Below, one piece after another: positions 12,301 through 23,992 of a stretch of DNA of 64,000 bases. This stretch comes from Trametes villosa. Lineage: Eukaryota > Basidiomycota > Agaricomycetes > Polyporales > Polyporaceae. Each line of letters begins with the position of its first letter. The stretch's first letter is position 1. The notes beneath the pieces are model-generated. The model ran no database searches. It was given only the letters and a program-made list of their open reading frames with translations, and had not been told where the DNA came from. Position numbers and translations under genes: made by a program. The stretch lies in NCBI GenBank assembly GCA_002964805.2, contig PUDQ02000010.1:3348001-3412000 (forward strand), given 5' to 3'.

Positions 12301-13036
12301 AGAAGCGGACACGTCGGGGAATGCGAGTAGACGAGCCAGAGCCAGGAGGTACACGAAGCGCAGGCTTCAGAGGCAAGACCGAGCGAGATGCCACAGTGGA
12401 TCTTCTAGGACCAGCGGATGAGATGAGAGCAGCCCCCAGGGCGGGCCCAGAAGTAGCGACAGAAGTGCTGGACCGAGTGCAGGTAGGGCAATCCGGATGC
12501 GGATGTCCGTCATGAGCGCGGGTGTGTCGAACGCCGTGGCTGGGGGCAGCAGTGGACGGAGGTAGCGGGCGGTGACCTGCTTTGGCTTCCGCGTGGCGAA
12601 GGAGGACCTTCGCTTTCTTGCCAACGGGTTCGCTTGCGGAGAGGATAGGCGATGCAGCCCGCTCTCGCTTCACGCGAATATTGTCGAGGGCATTGGGAGT
12701 GTCTGCGCCGTCGGTGTTGTCTTGCGCCACACGCGTTCCCCTCACGCCCGAGACTCGCCTCGAACCCCCCGCCGCTCTCCGCTGAACCCAGTCGACCACG
12801 GAGCTAGGGTCGACACCGCGATCCGCAGCCCAGCTATGGCAGAATGGGACAGACAAGTCAACTGAGTGGCTCTCGAGGAGTGCGTTGAGTTCTGCACGAT
12901 GTATGCGGGAGAATGGCTGCGAAGGGGTGGCCGAAAGCTGGATATTGGACTTGTTGTCTTCTGCATGCTCGACGAGAGCAGACTCGGAGTGACGGGTTGC
13001 CCGAGTTATTCCCCTCGTTCTCTTATTTCTGGGCAT
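9373..13036 (-). CDS. Long disordered nuclear protein with homeodomain-like N-terminus and proline-rich repeats
   Basis: Four exons: 11171-13036, 10472-11117, 9618-10400 and 9373-9557, giving 1159 residues. Near residues 45-95 a segment with LNALLESH, VPFCHSWAADRGVDPSSV and DWVQRRA follows the helix pattern of a homeodomain, with DWVQRR at the place of the recognition-helix WFxNRR. Most of the rest is Ser/Pro-rich and looks disordered. Residues about 540-790 carry five related blocks built as PPR-x-R-(T/S)-PP, then a Gly/Pro stretch, then S-x-x-x-TP (for example FPPRPRSPPCPPGAGSRQCTP). They span the first intron. Basic Lys-rich patches (KKKRATKAK, KKPRKNK) suggest nuclear location. The final intron (62 nt, GTGCGC..GCGCAG) was chosen because it removes a cysteine-rich out-of-character stretch; reading through it also stays open. 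Function unknown. DNA binding is inferred from the degenerate homeodomain-like motif. Confidence 0.65.
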
Positions 13037-13550
13037 TGTTCAGGGAAGGGAGAGATGGAAGATGCAGAAAGTAGGGGGTGTATAGAGGGACTCCGCGCGC
13101 CAGGCGAGTGGAGGTCGGTAGACAAGTTGTTTCCGGGCGTGAACTTCATCGCGGAACAATGTAGGCGCCCATGTTCTGCTTACGTCTCTTCGTGCTGATT
13201 GGGCAGGGAGTCACCGCCTTCATTGAATTCCTTCCTTCTCAGCCACCGAGTACCAAACGCAAAGATCCACAGCTATTTGCGCTTCCGCTCTCACTTCAGC
13301 ATAGTATAGGCTCTTCTTTAGAGTAACACTCTTTTCAAACTTCCGTTCACGAAGCCATCCAGATTCTGCGCATGCATCGAGAGCCGAGAATCACGGAGCG
13401 CTGGAATTGTGGCGCGTCTCAGCGAGTCCTCCAAGGTGCTTGTTGGATCCAGGTTGGATCCTTGTTTCAACTTCTCTCGTCCTCGACCACCACCTCGACC
13501 ATACAGGCTGCACAACTCAACCCAATAACTCTCAAAGCCGCGGGATAACC
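13037..13550. promoter_or_regulatory. Divergent promoter region
   Basis: About 510 bp separates the start codon of the long disordered protein (minus) from that of the type II F-box-like gene (plus), so this region probably holds both promoters. No individual site is claimed. Confidence 0.45.
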
Positions 13551-14867
13551 ATGCTCGGGCGCAACACCCTCCCGCTGGAGGTCCTCTATCAAATTCTAGA
13601 CCTCCTCGAAGATGATTGGGACGCACTCTGCGCATGCGCGCTCGCCGGGAAAGCGCTTCTCCCCTGCGCTCGAGCGAACCTCTACAGAGACATACCCATG
13701 TCAGGAAACGCCCTATACGAACTACAGTGTCTTTCACGGACATTCAACGAGGATCCTACACTCGGCGCACTCGTCAGGTCCATCAAGATATCCCGCCTCA
13801 TGGCGGGGCTCGGTTCTGTTAGGACATCTCTGACGGGGAAGGAGGCGCTCTTCGCGCCCGACCTGCTCCCCTTTCGCTGTTTCACCAAACTGCGCGCCCT
13901 CACCCTTAACTGGGTGGACATCCGGGGCGTGGACGTCCTCGTTGACGTCCTAGCCATGCTTCCGACGCTGGAGCGCCTCGTCTGTGACTACCTCGTCGAC
14001 GACGGTCCGGATCCTTCGCCGAGCGACCTTCCCTCAGAAGCGCGCGCAGATCCTGGCCCGTTTCCCCGTCTGAAGGAGCTTGTGGTGAAACACGGACATT
14101 GGCATCATACCGCACTTGCGAAGAGACTGCTACTCGACTACCCGACAGCCGTCGACGGACTACAGGCCGTCGACATCTCCTTCGGCAGCACAGGTGAGGC
14201 CCTCGCATGGGTCCCACTCATCCACGCGGCGGGCACGCGGCTGCGCTCTCTCAGTATCTCAATGGCCGATCGGTCGTCTCGGGACGGCCCGTACCCCCCT
14301 GCCATGGAATACGGTAAGTTTCAAACCGTGTTGTTTCCGAAGCATCCCCCGACTCATCATCGTTTGTCGCGTGAAGAGTCGGACCACGTCTACGTCCTGG
14401 ACAGCATAGCGCACTGTTCCGCCCTGCACACGCTCTGCCTCAAATACCACCCCGACCCGTTCGCGTTCGGCCACCACCCACAACCGCACGACCTCTTCGA
14501 CGCGCTCTGCGCCACTCTCGAGCGCTCGCCCCCGCCCTTCCCCTCCCTCACGCACCTCGAGCTCTGGACGGCCGACCGCGAGGGCGAGCTCACCGCCGTC
14601 ACGCCCGCGCTCTGCACGCGCCTCGCCCGCGCGCTCCTCGGCCCTCACCGCGCGCGCTATCCGTCCTTCGCTCGTTTGACGGTGCGCGTGCAGCCGCAGT
14701 ACTGGGCGAGGCTGCAGCGGATGTGGAGTGCACGGCCGGACCAGGCGCGCGTGGAGCGGGATGCGATCGTCGAGCGGTGGAGGGCGGCGTTTGGGGAGTT
14801 TGGGCCCGGGCGGGCGGAAGGCGTGGTGCTGAATGTGGACGTGCTGCATGCGCCGCGGGCGGCTTGA
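13551..14867 (+). CDS. F-box-like protein, type II (unduplicated relative)
   Basis: Exons 13551-14313 and 14377-14867 give 417 residues. The start encodes an F-box-like pattern, LPLEVLYQILDLLEDDW then CALAGKALLPCARANLYRDI. Leucine-patterned repeats follow (LRALTLNWVDI, LERLVCDYL, LSISMADR). The C-terminus matches the type II genes of the inverted repeat (LTVRVQPQYW, ERWRAAFGEF). The 63-nt intron has a strong GTAAGT donor and sits where the other type II genes have theirs, just before SDHVYVL. It has no stop and is divisible by three, so retention would add 21 residues. The gene is divergent from the long disordered gene and convergent with type I copy B. SCF substrate adaptor is the likely role, by family resemblance only. 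Confidence 0.78.
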   Translation: MLGRNTLPLEVLYQILDLLEDDWDALCACALAGKALLPCARANLYRDIPMSGNALYELQCLSRTFNEDPTLGALVRSIKISRLMAGLGSVRTSLTGKEALFAPDLLPFRCFTKLRALTLNWVDIRGVDVLVDVLAMLPTLERLVCDYLVDDGPDPSPSDLPSEARADPGPFPRLKELVVKHGHWHHTALAKRLLLDYPTAVDGLQAVDISFGSTGEALAWVPLIHAAGTRLRSLSISMADRSSRDGPYPPAMEYGKFQTVLFPKHPPTHHRLSREESDHVYVLDSIAHCSALHTLCLKYHPDPFAFGHHPQPHDLFDALCATLERSPPPFPSLTHLELWTADREGELTAVTPALCTRLARALLGPHRARYPSFARLTVRVQPQYWARLQRMWSARPDQARVERDAIVERWRAAFGEFGPGRAEGVVLNVDVLHAPRAA

Positions 14868-15170
14868 GGGCGTCGGTGCGGGTGGCATCCTCTTAGGTCG
14901 TGCGCTTTGGCGCCTTCTGCGCGTCACTTCGGGATGGAATTGGACTGGTGCCGCTGGACGTGGTGGGTTCTTTGTATGCACTTCTTACATGCCAGCCCAT
15001 GACGCTACTATTCCAATGTGTTGTCTCTCACACAGTGACCCCATGGCGGCTTCCAGAGTTCTACCAGTGAACTCCTGAACAATAATAGTATGCATCCCGA
15101 ACGCTGTGTACTCTTGCGACATCTTCATCGCCCTGGTTATGGTTAGAGACTGGTCCCTCCAAGTTCGACG

Positions 15171-16500
15171 TCACGCAGAATCCCTCACATAGTCCATGAT
15201 ACCTTGCTGACCCTGCCTCACGTCAACCCGCACACCTGCGTCCCGCAAAGGTCTCAACGCGGCCGCTATCCTCGCCACGAGATCTCCCATCCCCGAGATC
15301 GCACGTGTAGCCAGCCAGAGCTCTCTGTATTCCACGGCCCCGCCGTACGTCGCGATCCGCAGGTCCCGCAGGGTGGGGTACGCCTCCCGCCGGAAGATCT
15401 GGGAGAACTCCGCGAGCGACTGTGAGTCGGGCGAGGGGTCGAGTTTCACGCCCCTGAGAGGTCGGAACAGGAAGGCGAGGGAGAGCTCCCGCAACGCGTG
15501 CGCGAACGCGTATGTGGGCAGGGCGGCGAGTAGAGTGGTGAGGATGGGGATGCACGTGCGAGACGACTCGCCCCGAGCGTTGACCACAGCGGAAAGTGAT
15601 AGACTGTGTAGATGGGCGCACTCCCCGAGAGCAATATAGAACGGCACGTCTTCCTCTGCCACCACGTCATGAGCTGCAAGAAGGCGAGGTCAGTAAGCAG
15701 CACTCACCGGCTGACAGTGGGTGGTACACGATGACTCGCACTTCGCGCAGAGTCCTGCGCGAAAGCCCGACGACGCCCGCCCACTCTGACAGAGCGAACG
15801 GCGTCTTGAAGATGTGCAGGCTCAGCGTGTGCAGCGCTGTGGGCGGGTCTGCCCGCAGGATGTCGTCGCGCACGGCGGAGATGACAGACTCGACGAGCGT
15901 GGTATCTTCCTCCTCTTTAATCATGTGTATCCGCAGCACCTGGATGGGGGGCATGCCTCGAGGGGCAAGCATCTTCTCACCGTGTATGGCGGTATCTTCG
16001 GATACCTCGGGCTCGGGTTGTGTTGTGAAGCCTCGGATGGTGACGCGGTCAAGATGCAGCTCGTCCAGATGCACCAGCGACCCATACAGCGATCTCAGGC
16101 GGTCGACTCCGCCGCCAGCCCCGGGAGGTGTACAGAACCCGGAGAGCTTCAACGAACGTATGTTGCGCAGGTGGCTCAGTGTGAACGTGTGTGGTAGCTC
16201 CGGCGAACTGGGCTCGTAATGGCGGCCTTCGCCGTTGATCAGCAATGACAGCGGCAGCTCCACGAGGGGGGTGCCCGGCGAGAAGGTGCTCAGAAAGAAA
16301 TGCATGTCCGAGTCAGGATTGTGGAATGGATAGCTGTCTAGGGGAATTTCGATGAGTCGAGAGAGGTGCAACCGCGCGCGAGCCGTCTGGGTGGAAGGTA
16401 CGAGGGCGCATGCGGCCAGAGACCGCCAGTCGGCGGCTAGGAAATCGATGATAGCATCACAAAGCTCTTGTGGGAGCGATAGTACACGGTGTCGGGACAT
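15171..16500 (-). CDS. F-box-like protein, type I (copy B)
   Basis: Exons 15708-16500 and 15171-15655 give 425 residues. I start at ATG 16500 (MSRHR) because the paralogues begin at the equivalent MSRHA or MSGHA, although an upstream in-frame ATG exists. The F-box-like pattern is PQELCDAIIDFLAADW then ACALVPSTQTARARLHL. Leucine-patterned segments such as LRNIRSLKLSGF and LDELHLDRV follow, and the C-terminus is VRDSA. The intron end was chosen to match the paralogues (GTGGCAG, then the EEDVPFY motif); a nearer acceptor would also keep the frame. It is closest by eye to the outermost pair of inverted-repeat genes (20318-21666 and 35755-37097) but lies outside the repeat. Confidence 0.8.
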
Positions 16501-16898
16501 GGCTAGAGAGCTGTACATGAGCGTCCCGAAAACGCGCCGATGATGTGCACCGCTCTCACTGACCTTTGCTTTTCTTTGAATCTTCGTTCATTTCCCTCGA
16601 GGGCCGAGCCCTAGTGTAGGCAATACCGTAAGTACTGGTGACTACGGGATAGGCGGGGTCAGGGGGACAGGCCGTTGTACTCCAAGTTCATGCTCCTTCC
16701 AATTTGGCAGACTGGGAGGAGCATGAATAGGAGCAAGAGGGTTAGGGTCAGCGCGGCACTCAAGCCAGAGACCCCTGATAGAGCATCAGGTCCTCGGACA
16801 CCCCTCTCTCCCGCGCCGCACGAAGGTCGATTTCAAGATTCCCTCGACCTCTTTCGCTCCTCCTCCTCCCCGTCCCTCGCGTCGGCTATTCACGCAGC
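16501..16898. promoter_or_regulatory. Divergent promoter, F-box copy B and BRF1
   Basis: A 398-bp gap separates two divergently transcribed genes. The right half is pyrimidine-rich (CCTCGACCTCTTTCGCTCC) just before the BRF1 start, typical of fungal housekeeping promoters. No TATA box is evident. Confidence 0.45.
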
Positions 16899-19524
16899 AT
16901 GGTAAGCCAATGTCTCCCTACATTGCGGTATAGTACTAACGTGGCCTTCTCGCCTCAGACGGTCTGCACGGATTGCGGCGGTACGGTCATTGAGTATGAT
17001 GCCGCCGCCGGCAACGGCTTTTGCGTGAACTGCGGTACAGTCGTAGAGGAGAATACCATCGTCAATGAGGTGCGCAAAGACCACTCTGCGCGATATACCT
17101 CGGCCAGGTCTTACGTATTTGTTCCCTAAAGGTTACCTTCGGCGAGACAAGCAATGGCGCGGCTATGGTAAACGGGACGTTTGTCGGTCAGGGTGCAAGT
17201 ACGTTCGTCTCAATTTTGGTTGCGATACCATATTCTTAACGTGCGAAGCGCGAGCGCGGATGGGTGGCATGTTTGGAAACAGAGGAAACACAGAGAGCAG
17301 GGAGCAGACGATCGCGAATGGTGAGTGCCCCGCGCGAGCCGGCTATATGCTATGCGTACCCACACCCCGTCCAGCGAGCAGGAAGATCCAACAAGTCGCG
17401 ACCGCGCTCAAGCTCTCCGAAGTCGTCTCCCTCGCGGCGACGCGCCTCTACACGCTCGCCGTCGAGCACAAGTTCACCAAGGGCCGGAAGAGCATGAACG
17501 TCGTCGCGGTCTGCCTCTACGTCGCGTGCCGGCAGAAGGAGACGCGGAACTACATGCTCATCGACTTCTCCGACCTCCTCCAGGTACGCCCGCTCCCTGC
17601 TCTCCCTCTCCCCGCCCACTCACACGCGCATACACCGACAGGTAAACGTCTTCGAGCTCGGGCACACCTACCTCCAGCTCGTGCAGACGCTCAACCTGCG
17701 GCTTCCGCTCGTCGACCCCTCGCACTACATCTCGCGCTTCGCCGCGCTGCTCGAGTTCGGGGACGAGACGCACCAGGTCGCGATGGACGCCGTCCGGCTC
17801 GTGCAGCGCTTCGACCGCGACTGGATGACGAAGGGCCGGCGCCCGGCCGGCATCTGCGGCGCGTGCCTCCTCCTCGCCGCGCGCATGAACAACTTCCGGC
17901 GGAGCGTGGCGGAGATCGTGCAGGTCGTGAAGATCGCGGACACGACGCTCAAGAAGCGGCTCGAGGAGTTCCGGCGCACGCCGAGCGGTGCGCTCACGCT
18001 GGCGGACTTCCGCACGGTGTGGCTCGAGGACGAGATGGACCCGCCGGCGTACACGAAGGGGAAGGAGCGGGAGGAGAAGGAGCGGATCTTACGCGAGAAT
18101 GGCGGGGTCATGCCGGAAGAGGAGGGCAAGGGGAAGGGTAAAGCGAAGGCGAAAGGCAAGAAGAAGAAACGGAAGAGGGACGACGAAGAGGAAGAAGAGG
18201 AAGCGCGGGCCTCCCCTCTCCCAGAGGACGCTGGGCCTTCTCAAGAGCCCTTGCCCGCGCCCATAGACGCGGAACTCTTGAACCAGGGCATCCTCGCGGG
18301 AACCACGGGTCCCCTCCCGCTGTTCCTTCCGGAGGAAGGCGACGATGTCCCGTTCGGCCTACCAATACCGACTGCGGAGCCGCCAATTGACCCAGCGCTC
18401 TTGGAGCCAGAGCCTGACCGTACGCTCGTCAACCGGCCGACGCAGTCGACGTCGAAACAAACTTTGGACGACCTCCCACCTGACAAGGCGCTCTCCTTGC
18501 CCGAGGAGCCGCCTTCGCCCCTCGACGAGACGGTCACAGCTGTCGTCGAGCAGGAAGTTACAGACTTCCTGACGACCGCGCAGAGTGAGCTGCTCAACGC
18601 GACGCTAGACGAGGCCGAGCAGCGCCGCCACGAGAACTTCACGGGCGACGACGAGCTGCTCGGGCTTGACGAGGATGAGCTCGACCGCTTCCTGCTCACG
18701 GACGAGGAGGTGAGGATCAAGGAACGCGTCTGGGTGGAGATGAATCGCGACTATCTTGAAGCACTCGCAGGTGAGTGGCATCAGCAGATATTGGTGGCAA
18801 TATGCGGCGTGTAACCTTATGCACGCCGTCGCTGAATGGTATCGGACAGCGAAAGCGGAGCAACAGGACAGCGAAGACAAGCAGAAAAAGACGCGCAAGG
18901 TTCGTATCCCATACAACGCAACATTTCTTCCCTTTTCCATTGGACAAGCGCGTGTTTGCCCGTGTTTGTTTCTTGTGCCTTCTTCACTACGTTTCCGAGG
19001 GTGTACGGGTATGTCAAGGCGAATGGATTAGACTGACGCGGTTTTGCCCACGACAGCGCCGAAAGACAAACAACAAACCGCGCGACGCCTCGACGCCGCA
19101 CGGGAGCACCGCCGCCGAGTCCGTGCGGAACCTCATCAAGAAGAACCCCAAGTACAGCAAGCGGATCAACTACAACGCGCTCAAGGACCTCTTCACCGAC
19201 GCCGGCGGCTCGGGCGCCTTCCAGATGCCCGCGGACGACGGCGAGGACGGGAAGGACGGCACGGAGTTGTACACGCTCGACGACAAGGACGAAGACGGGG
19301 GCGACGGCGAGGGCATGCTCATCGTCGAGGAGGGTGGCGGCGGCGTCGGTCAGGCGCGCCCGGCGAAGTCGCGCTCCGCGAGCATAGTGCCCGGGGTGCC
19401 GGCGGTCCCGGGCGCGGTGGACGTGCCGGAGGCGGCGGACGACGAGGACGCGGAAGGCGAGGAGGATATGGAGGACAAGGACGATGCGTATGGGGAGTGG
19501 GACGGGTACGAGCAGGAGGTCTGA
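16899..19524 (+). CDS. BRF1: TFIIIB subunit BRF1
   Basis: Eight exons: 16899-16901, 16959-17069, 17132-17198, 17249-17320, 17375-17583, 17642-18770, 18850-18899 and 19057-19524, giving 702 residues. BRF1 joins TBP and Bdp1 in TFIIIB to recruit RNA polymerase III to tRNA and 5S genes. The N-terminal zinc ribbon is visible (CTDCGG, CVNCGT), followed by a B-reader-like stretch (GNRGNTESREQTI). Two cyclin-type repeats come next (LKLSEVVSLAATRLYTLAVE; ISRFAALLEFGDETHQVAMD). A Lys/Glu-rich linker follows, and near the C-terminus the BRF1-specific block with NLIKKNPKYSKRINYNALKD. The acidic tail ends GYEQEV. The first exon is only the ATG: the following GTAAGC..CTCAG intron contains TACTAAC and would add 19 residues if retained in frame. 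Housekeeping gene, sitting just outside the left arm of the inverted repeat. Confidence 0.95.
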
Positions 19525-20317
19525 GTGCGGTGCTGTGTTTTGAGGTCAAGAACGTCGTGTATCCGTAGGGTTTTCAGCTGTATCTCATCGTTCGGTCAAC
19601 AGCTGCGCTCGAGTAGAAAATGCTGACATCTGGTCGCATACATCTCTTCGGTAAGCAATACGACAAATCAGTCAACGGCGGGGGCAGCGGTACCCGAGAA
19701 GGCTACGTCCGCAAATATTGTTTCTATGTAGGAGCCAGAAGCAGAGCGCTGCACTGTACGTATGACATATCCGACCCGGGTGCACGTTACTGAGACTTAC
19801 CGACGCAAAGGATTCAGTCAACCGATACACATCAAGGGCCACCGGTGTAGACTCGGATGCCGTAGAGTTAGTTGTACCTGTAGGACGCCCGTGGGCTCAT
19901 GCGAAAAGGCTGTGAAAACTGAGCTTCTATCGTGCATGGCCATCGCGAAGACGGGACAGCGCGTAGAGCGGGTCACCGGACATCTAGAATGTGCTCTAAC
20001 TCCCAGAGTTACCCTGTGACGGCTTCCAGGGTTCTCAGCTACTGTGCGGGGGTGGTGTCGGAACGTCCCGAATACTGTGCACTCTTGCGGCAGTTATGAC
20101 AGCGCTGGTGACGGTCAAGGGCTGACGGGCGGGAAAAAACGTATTGGATGTCAGATATACGTCTCCGAGTTACAGAAATATCAGCGCCCATTACACGGCG
20201 ATCTGCGTGATGAGCCGCTGTCTCTATGTATCGCGGTGCTCCTGGTAAGTGGGAAGTCGGTGTATACGAGGCAGGCGTACGCACGCACCATATCGCTCAA
20301 GCTCCACGAACTCGACG
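19525..20317. other. Spacer containing the outer edge of the left repeat arm
   Basis: From 19831 onward the sequence is similar, in inverted orientation, to 37100-37585; for example CGGATGCCG and AAAAGGCTGTGAAAACTGAG have mirrored counterparts near 37550 and 37500. No gene is seen; 19525-19830 is the BRF1 3' flank. Confidence 0.6.
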
Positions 20318-21666
20318 TCACGCGGAGTCCCTCACAAAGTCCATCATCGCTTGCTGACCCCGCCCTACGGCGACCCGCACACCCGCGTCCCGCAGGGGCC
20401 TCAATGCGGCCGCTATCCTCGCAACAAGATCCTCCTTCGCCGGAACCATGTAGCTGCGAACATGCGGAGGCACCCAGAGTCCCTTGTAGTCGATAGGCCC
20501 GCCGTACGCCATGACCCGGAGGTCCCGCAGGGCGGGGTAGGCCTCCGGCCGAAAGACGTGGGACAGCTCCGCGAGCGCCTGCGTGTCGCTCGCGGTGTCG
20601 AGTTTCGGCCCCATCGGCGGCCGGCATATGAGCGCGAGCGAGAGCGTCCGCAAGGTGCGCACGAACGCGTACATGGGTAGGGCGGAGAGTAGAGCAGAGA
20701 GGACGGGGATAACCGTGCGGGATGACACGCCTCGGGTGCTGAGCACAATAGAGAGTGATAGGCTCTCTAGATTGTCACAATCCCCGAGGGCGGTATAGAA
20801 CGGCACATCTTCCTCTGGCACCGCGCAATCAGCCACCCGTAAGGCGAAGGGAGCAGGTGGCGCTTACCTTCTGATAGCGAGCGAGACACCAGGACTCGCA
20901 CTTCGCGTAGAGTCGTGCGTGATAGCCTGACAACGCTTGCCCACTCCGACAAAGCGTCCGGCGTGGCGTATACGTGTAGGCTCAGCGTGTGCAGCGCGGG
21001 AGGGGTGTCTGCCAGCAGGATGTCATCACGCAAGGTGGCGATGACGGTGTCGATGGGCGGCGTGAAGTTGGCCGAGGGCTTGCGCATGTGGATCCGTAGG
21101 ACCTTGACGGGAGGCATGCCTCTGGGAATAAGCGTCTGCCATCCGTGGTTAGCCGGATACCCAGAGACCTGCGTTTCCGGCTCGGAATGTGCTGAGAGTC
21201 CTATGATCTGGATGTAGTCAATATGCAGTTCTTCGAGTCGCCCGAGAGACCCGTAAAGCGCCCTCAATCGGGCAACTCCACCGCCCCCGCCGTATATGTT
21301 GAACCTGGAGAGCTTCAGAGATCGTATGTTGCGCAGGTGGTCCAGTCTAAGCACTTCAGGTAAGGTTAGGTGGGGATTGGAATGGTCGTCGTCTTCACCG
21401 CCAATCAGCAGCTTCAGCGGGAGCTCTGCGAGCGTCGATCCCGGAGAGAACGCGTTCATGAAATCATGCGCGTCCGAGCCGGGTCTCTCGATCATAGAGT
21501 ACTCGAGCCGGATTTGGATGGGTCGAGATAGGTGAAAGAGCGCGCGAGCCGTCTGCGCAGAAGGTACGAGGGCGCATGCGGCCAGAGACCGCCAGTCTGC
21601 GGCGATGAGGTCGATGATAGCATCGCAGAGCTCCTGGGGGAGCGATGGCGCAGCGTGTCGGGACAT
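20318..21666 (-). CDS. F-box-like protein, type I (copy C, left arm)
   Basis: Exons 20868-21666 and 20318-20814 give 431 residues, starting at MSRHAAPSLPQEL. The F-box-like pattern is PQELCDAIIDLIAADW then ACALVPSAQTARALFHL. Leucine-patterned stretches follow (LRNIRSLKLSRF, LEELHIDYIQI, LHTLSLHVY). The C-terminus FVRDSA is conserved. The 53-nt intron lies before the EEDVPFYTALGD motif at the family position. Its partner in the right arm is 35755-37097, with which it shares almost every block including MRKPSANF or MRKPSANT and LADTPPAL. Expected role: substrate adaptor of an SCF ubiquitin ligase, inferred from the F-box-like start. No frame damage was seen. Confidence 0.8.
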
Positions 21667-21917
21667 GGCTGGATCTCCGGGTGAGTTGCAATAGGTATAC
21701 AACGATGCATGCTACGCTCGAACTAACCTGTACTTTGGGGTCTTTCGGTGGACGTGAACGAGGAGACGGACACCGGAGAGTAGGGTCTTCGTAGTACGTG
21801 TGTAACTATGGATGGGATCAGATTCGCGACTCGTTTCTCGGAGAAAGCCGGGCGTGCAGATACAACGGTGCAGAACGGTACGCACTAGACCATCACTTTT
21901 CTCACCCGAGCACGACT

Positions 21918-23250
21918 TCACGCCGACTCCCTGACACACTCCAAAACGCTTCTTCGTCCCCTCCAAACATCAACCCGCACGCCCGCGTCCCGCAGATGCT
22001 CCAATGCGGTCGATAGCCTCTCGACGACGTTATCCACCACGGCATGTCCGAGCCCGCCCGAGCCTGCTGCGGCCGTGTATTCATCAACCTCGTCAAGGAA
22101 CCCCCCATACACGCCAATACGCAGGTCTGTGAGCATGAGGTATGCGTCTCGTGGGAAGACCCGGGAGAATCCTGCGAGAATATCCGGCTTTCGCGAGGTA
22201 TCGAGTGCTAAGAGTCTTGCTGGCAGGCACAGAAGGGAGAGGGAGAGCTCTCGCAGACGGCGTGTGAACGCAAACGCGGATAGCGGGGATAGCAGCGTGG
22301 TGAGGACGGGAATGCACGTCAGGGACGATTTGCCCGCAACGCCAGCTTCGATGGCTAGCGTAAGACTGCGCAGTCCGTCGCACTGCTCAAGAGCGGTGTA
22401 GAACGCCGCATCCTCTTCTGCGGACGCATCATGAGTTGCAAGAATAAAAGGGCACGGTCATAGAGGTCTCACCGTCTGTTATTGGGACACACCTAGCGAT
22501 TCGCACCTCGCGTAAAGTCTTGTGCGAGTGCGTGACGACGTTCGCCCATTCCGACAGAGAGTATAACCCGAATACGTGGAGGCTGAGGGTGTGCAGAGAG
22601 ACCGGAGGGCGGGCCAGTAGGATATCATTGCGCACGGCAGCAAGGACGAAGTCGAGAGACGGCAGGCGGACGACGCCCTTGATCGCGTGTATCCGCAACA
22701 TCTTGAGGGACGGCATATGCGGGGGGACGAGCAGCCGGCCTTGCGCTGATTCGCCTGTGCTTAAAGGCTTGTAGAAAAGGCCATTCGGGTTGAGAATGCC
22801 CCTCAAGCGGACTTCGTCGAGTTGCAGCTCTACTAACTGGGGTAGGGACCCATAGAGCGATCTTAGCCGAGTAATGCCGCCCGCTTCCTCGGATATGTGG
22901 AACCTGACAAGCCTCAGTGACCGTAAGTTACGCAGGTGACCTAGTGTGAGCGCGTCGGGTAGAAGAGGTCGTTGATATTCGCCGCTGATCAGCAGTGACG
23001 CCGGCAGCATGGACAGCGGGGAGCCAGGAGAGAAGGTTTCCATAAAGTCGTGCGCGTTCAAGCCAGAAGAATCGACCAGAGGCTCATCGAGATTAACGAC
23101 GATGAGCCGTGATAAATGTGCACGCGCGCGAGCTGTTTGAGGAGAGGGTACGAGAGCGCATGCGGCTAGAGCGCGCCAGTCGGAAGCGAGGAGATCGATG
23201 ATAGCATCATACAGCTCTTGCGGAAGAACCGCCCCAACGCGTCGTTGCAT
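21918..23250 (-). CDS. F-box-like protein, type I (copy D, left arm)
   Basis: Exons 22473-23250 and 21918-22417 give 425 residues. Translation starts at MQRRVGAVLPQEL, matching the right-arm partner MQRRVGAILPQEL (34142-35494). The F-box-like part is PQELYDAIIDLLASDW then ACALVPSPQTARARAHL. The leucine-patterned part includes LRNLRSLRLVRF and LVELQLDEV, and the C-terminus is VRESA. The 55-nt intron is at the family position, before EEDAAFYTALEQ. The open frame continues upstream for about 150 codons, but that part lacks a partner in the right arm, so it is treated as non-coding. Confidence 0.8.
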
Positions 23251-23992
23251 CGCTGGATAGGTGTAAGCCTCTCGTATGTTACAATGGGAATGTGATTCGC
23301 TTCTGACCTGGCCCGAATTAGAGAGAATCTTCTTGATAAACTGAGCGATAGGTTGCAGGTCGGCTCGCGCGTCGAGCAGATGGCAAGTCCGACAGCGCTT
23401 CAGCAGCCACTTGAGCTCCCGCTGGTGGTTTGCAGGTCCTACTATCTGACAATGGTGAATCGTCAACCCGAGCGCAGTTCCGATACTCGCTTCTTGCCAG
23501 TCTGCTAGTGCGATGTGAACGATGCCGATACAGATAGCGCTAGAGTCGAATCCGACGAGCGGCAGCGGAGCATATAAGTACGCGTGGATGCCCAAGATAG
23601 ACGTCGCTATATGTTCGAATTGTCCGCCGCCAGATCGACAAAAGCAAGCATGTAGCGCAACCTGAGCGCAGCGGTGGCACGAGAACAACGCCAGCACAGC
23701 AAAAAAGAACGCGGGGATGCGCGTCGCCGACGTGCCGGCAAATGCCGACGCCTGCTACCTGAGCCTCGCTGCGGCAGTGGTTCGGTCGGCGTTGTAGCAT
23801 CGTCTGGCAATGTGTTAGCAAAGAAGGATACCATCAACATTGATCTGAGGCTGGACACGTGTGGTACAACACGGCCCCCTCGAAGTCAACGAAGCTCTTC
23901 GAGCTTGACCCGCATATACTACCTGACTCGAAGTACCTCCACTGGTAAGCAAAGACACGAGAGACATTCCGCTGAGCTGGCTCAAGATCTCA
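23251..23992. other. Spacer between left-arm genes D and G
   Basis: It is homologous in inverted orientation to the right-arm spacer 33472-34141, including the promoter side of gene D. Short frames exist but are not conserved between the arms, so no gene is called. Confidence 0.5.

Noticed and set aside
22429..23697. Long open frame extending upstream of left-arm gene D
   Set aside because: The part before ATG 23250 is not conserved as coding in the right arm, whereas the M-Q-R-R-V-G start is shared.
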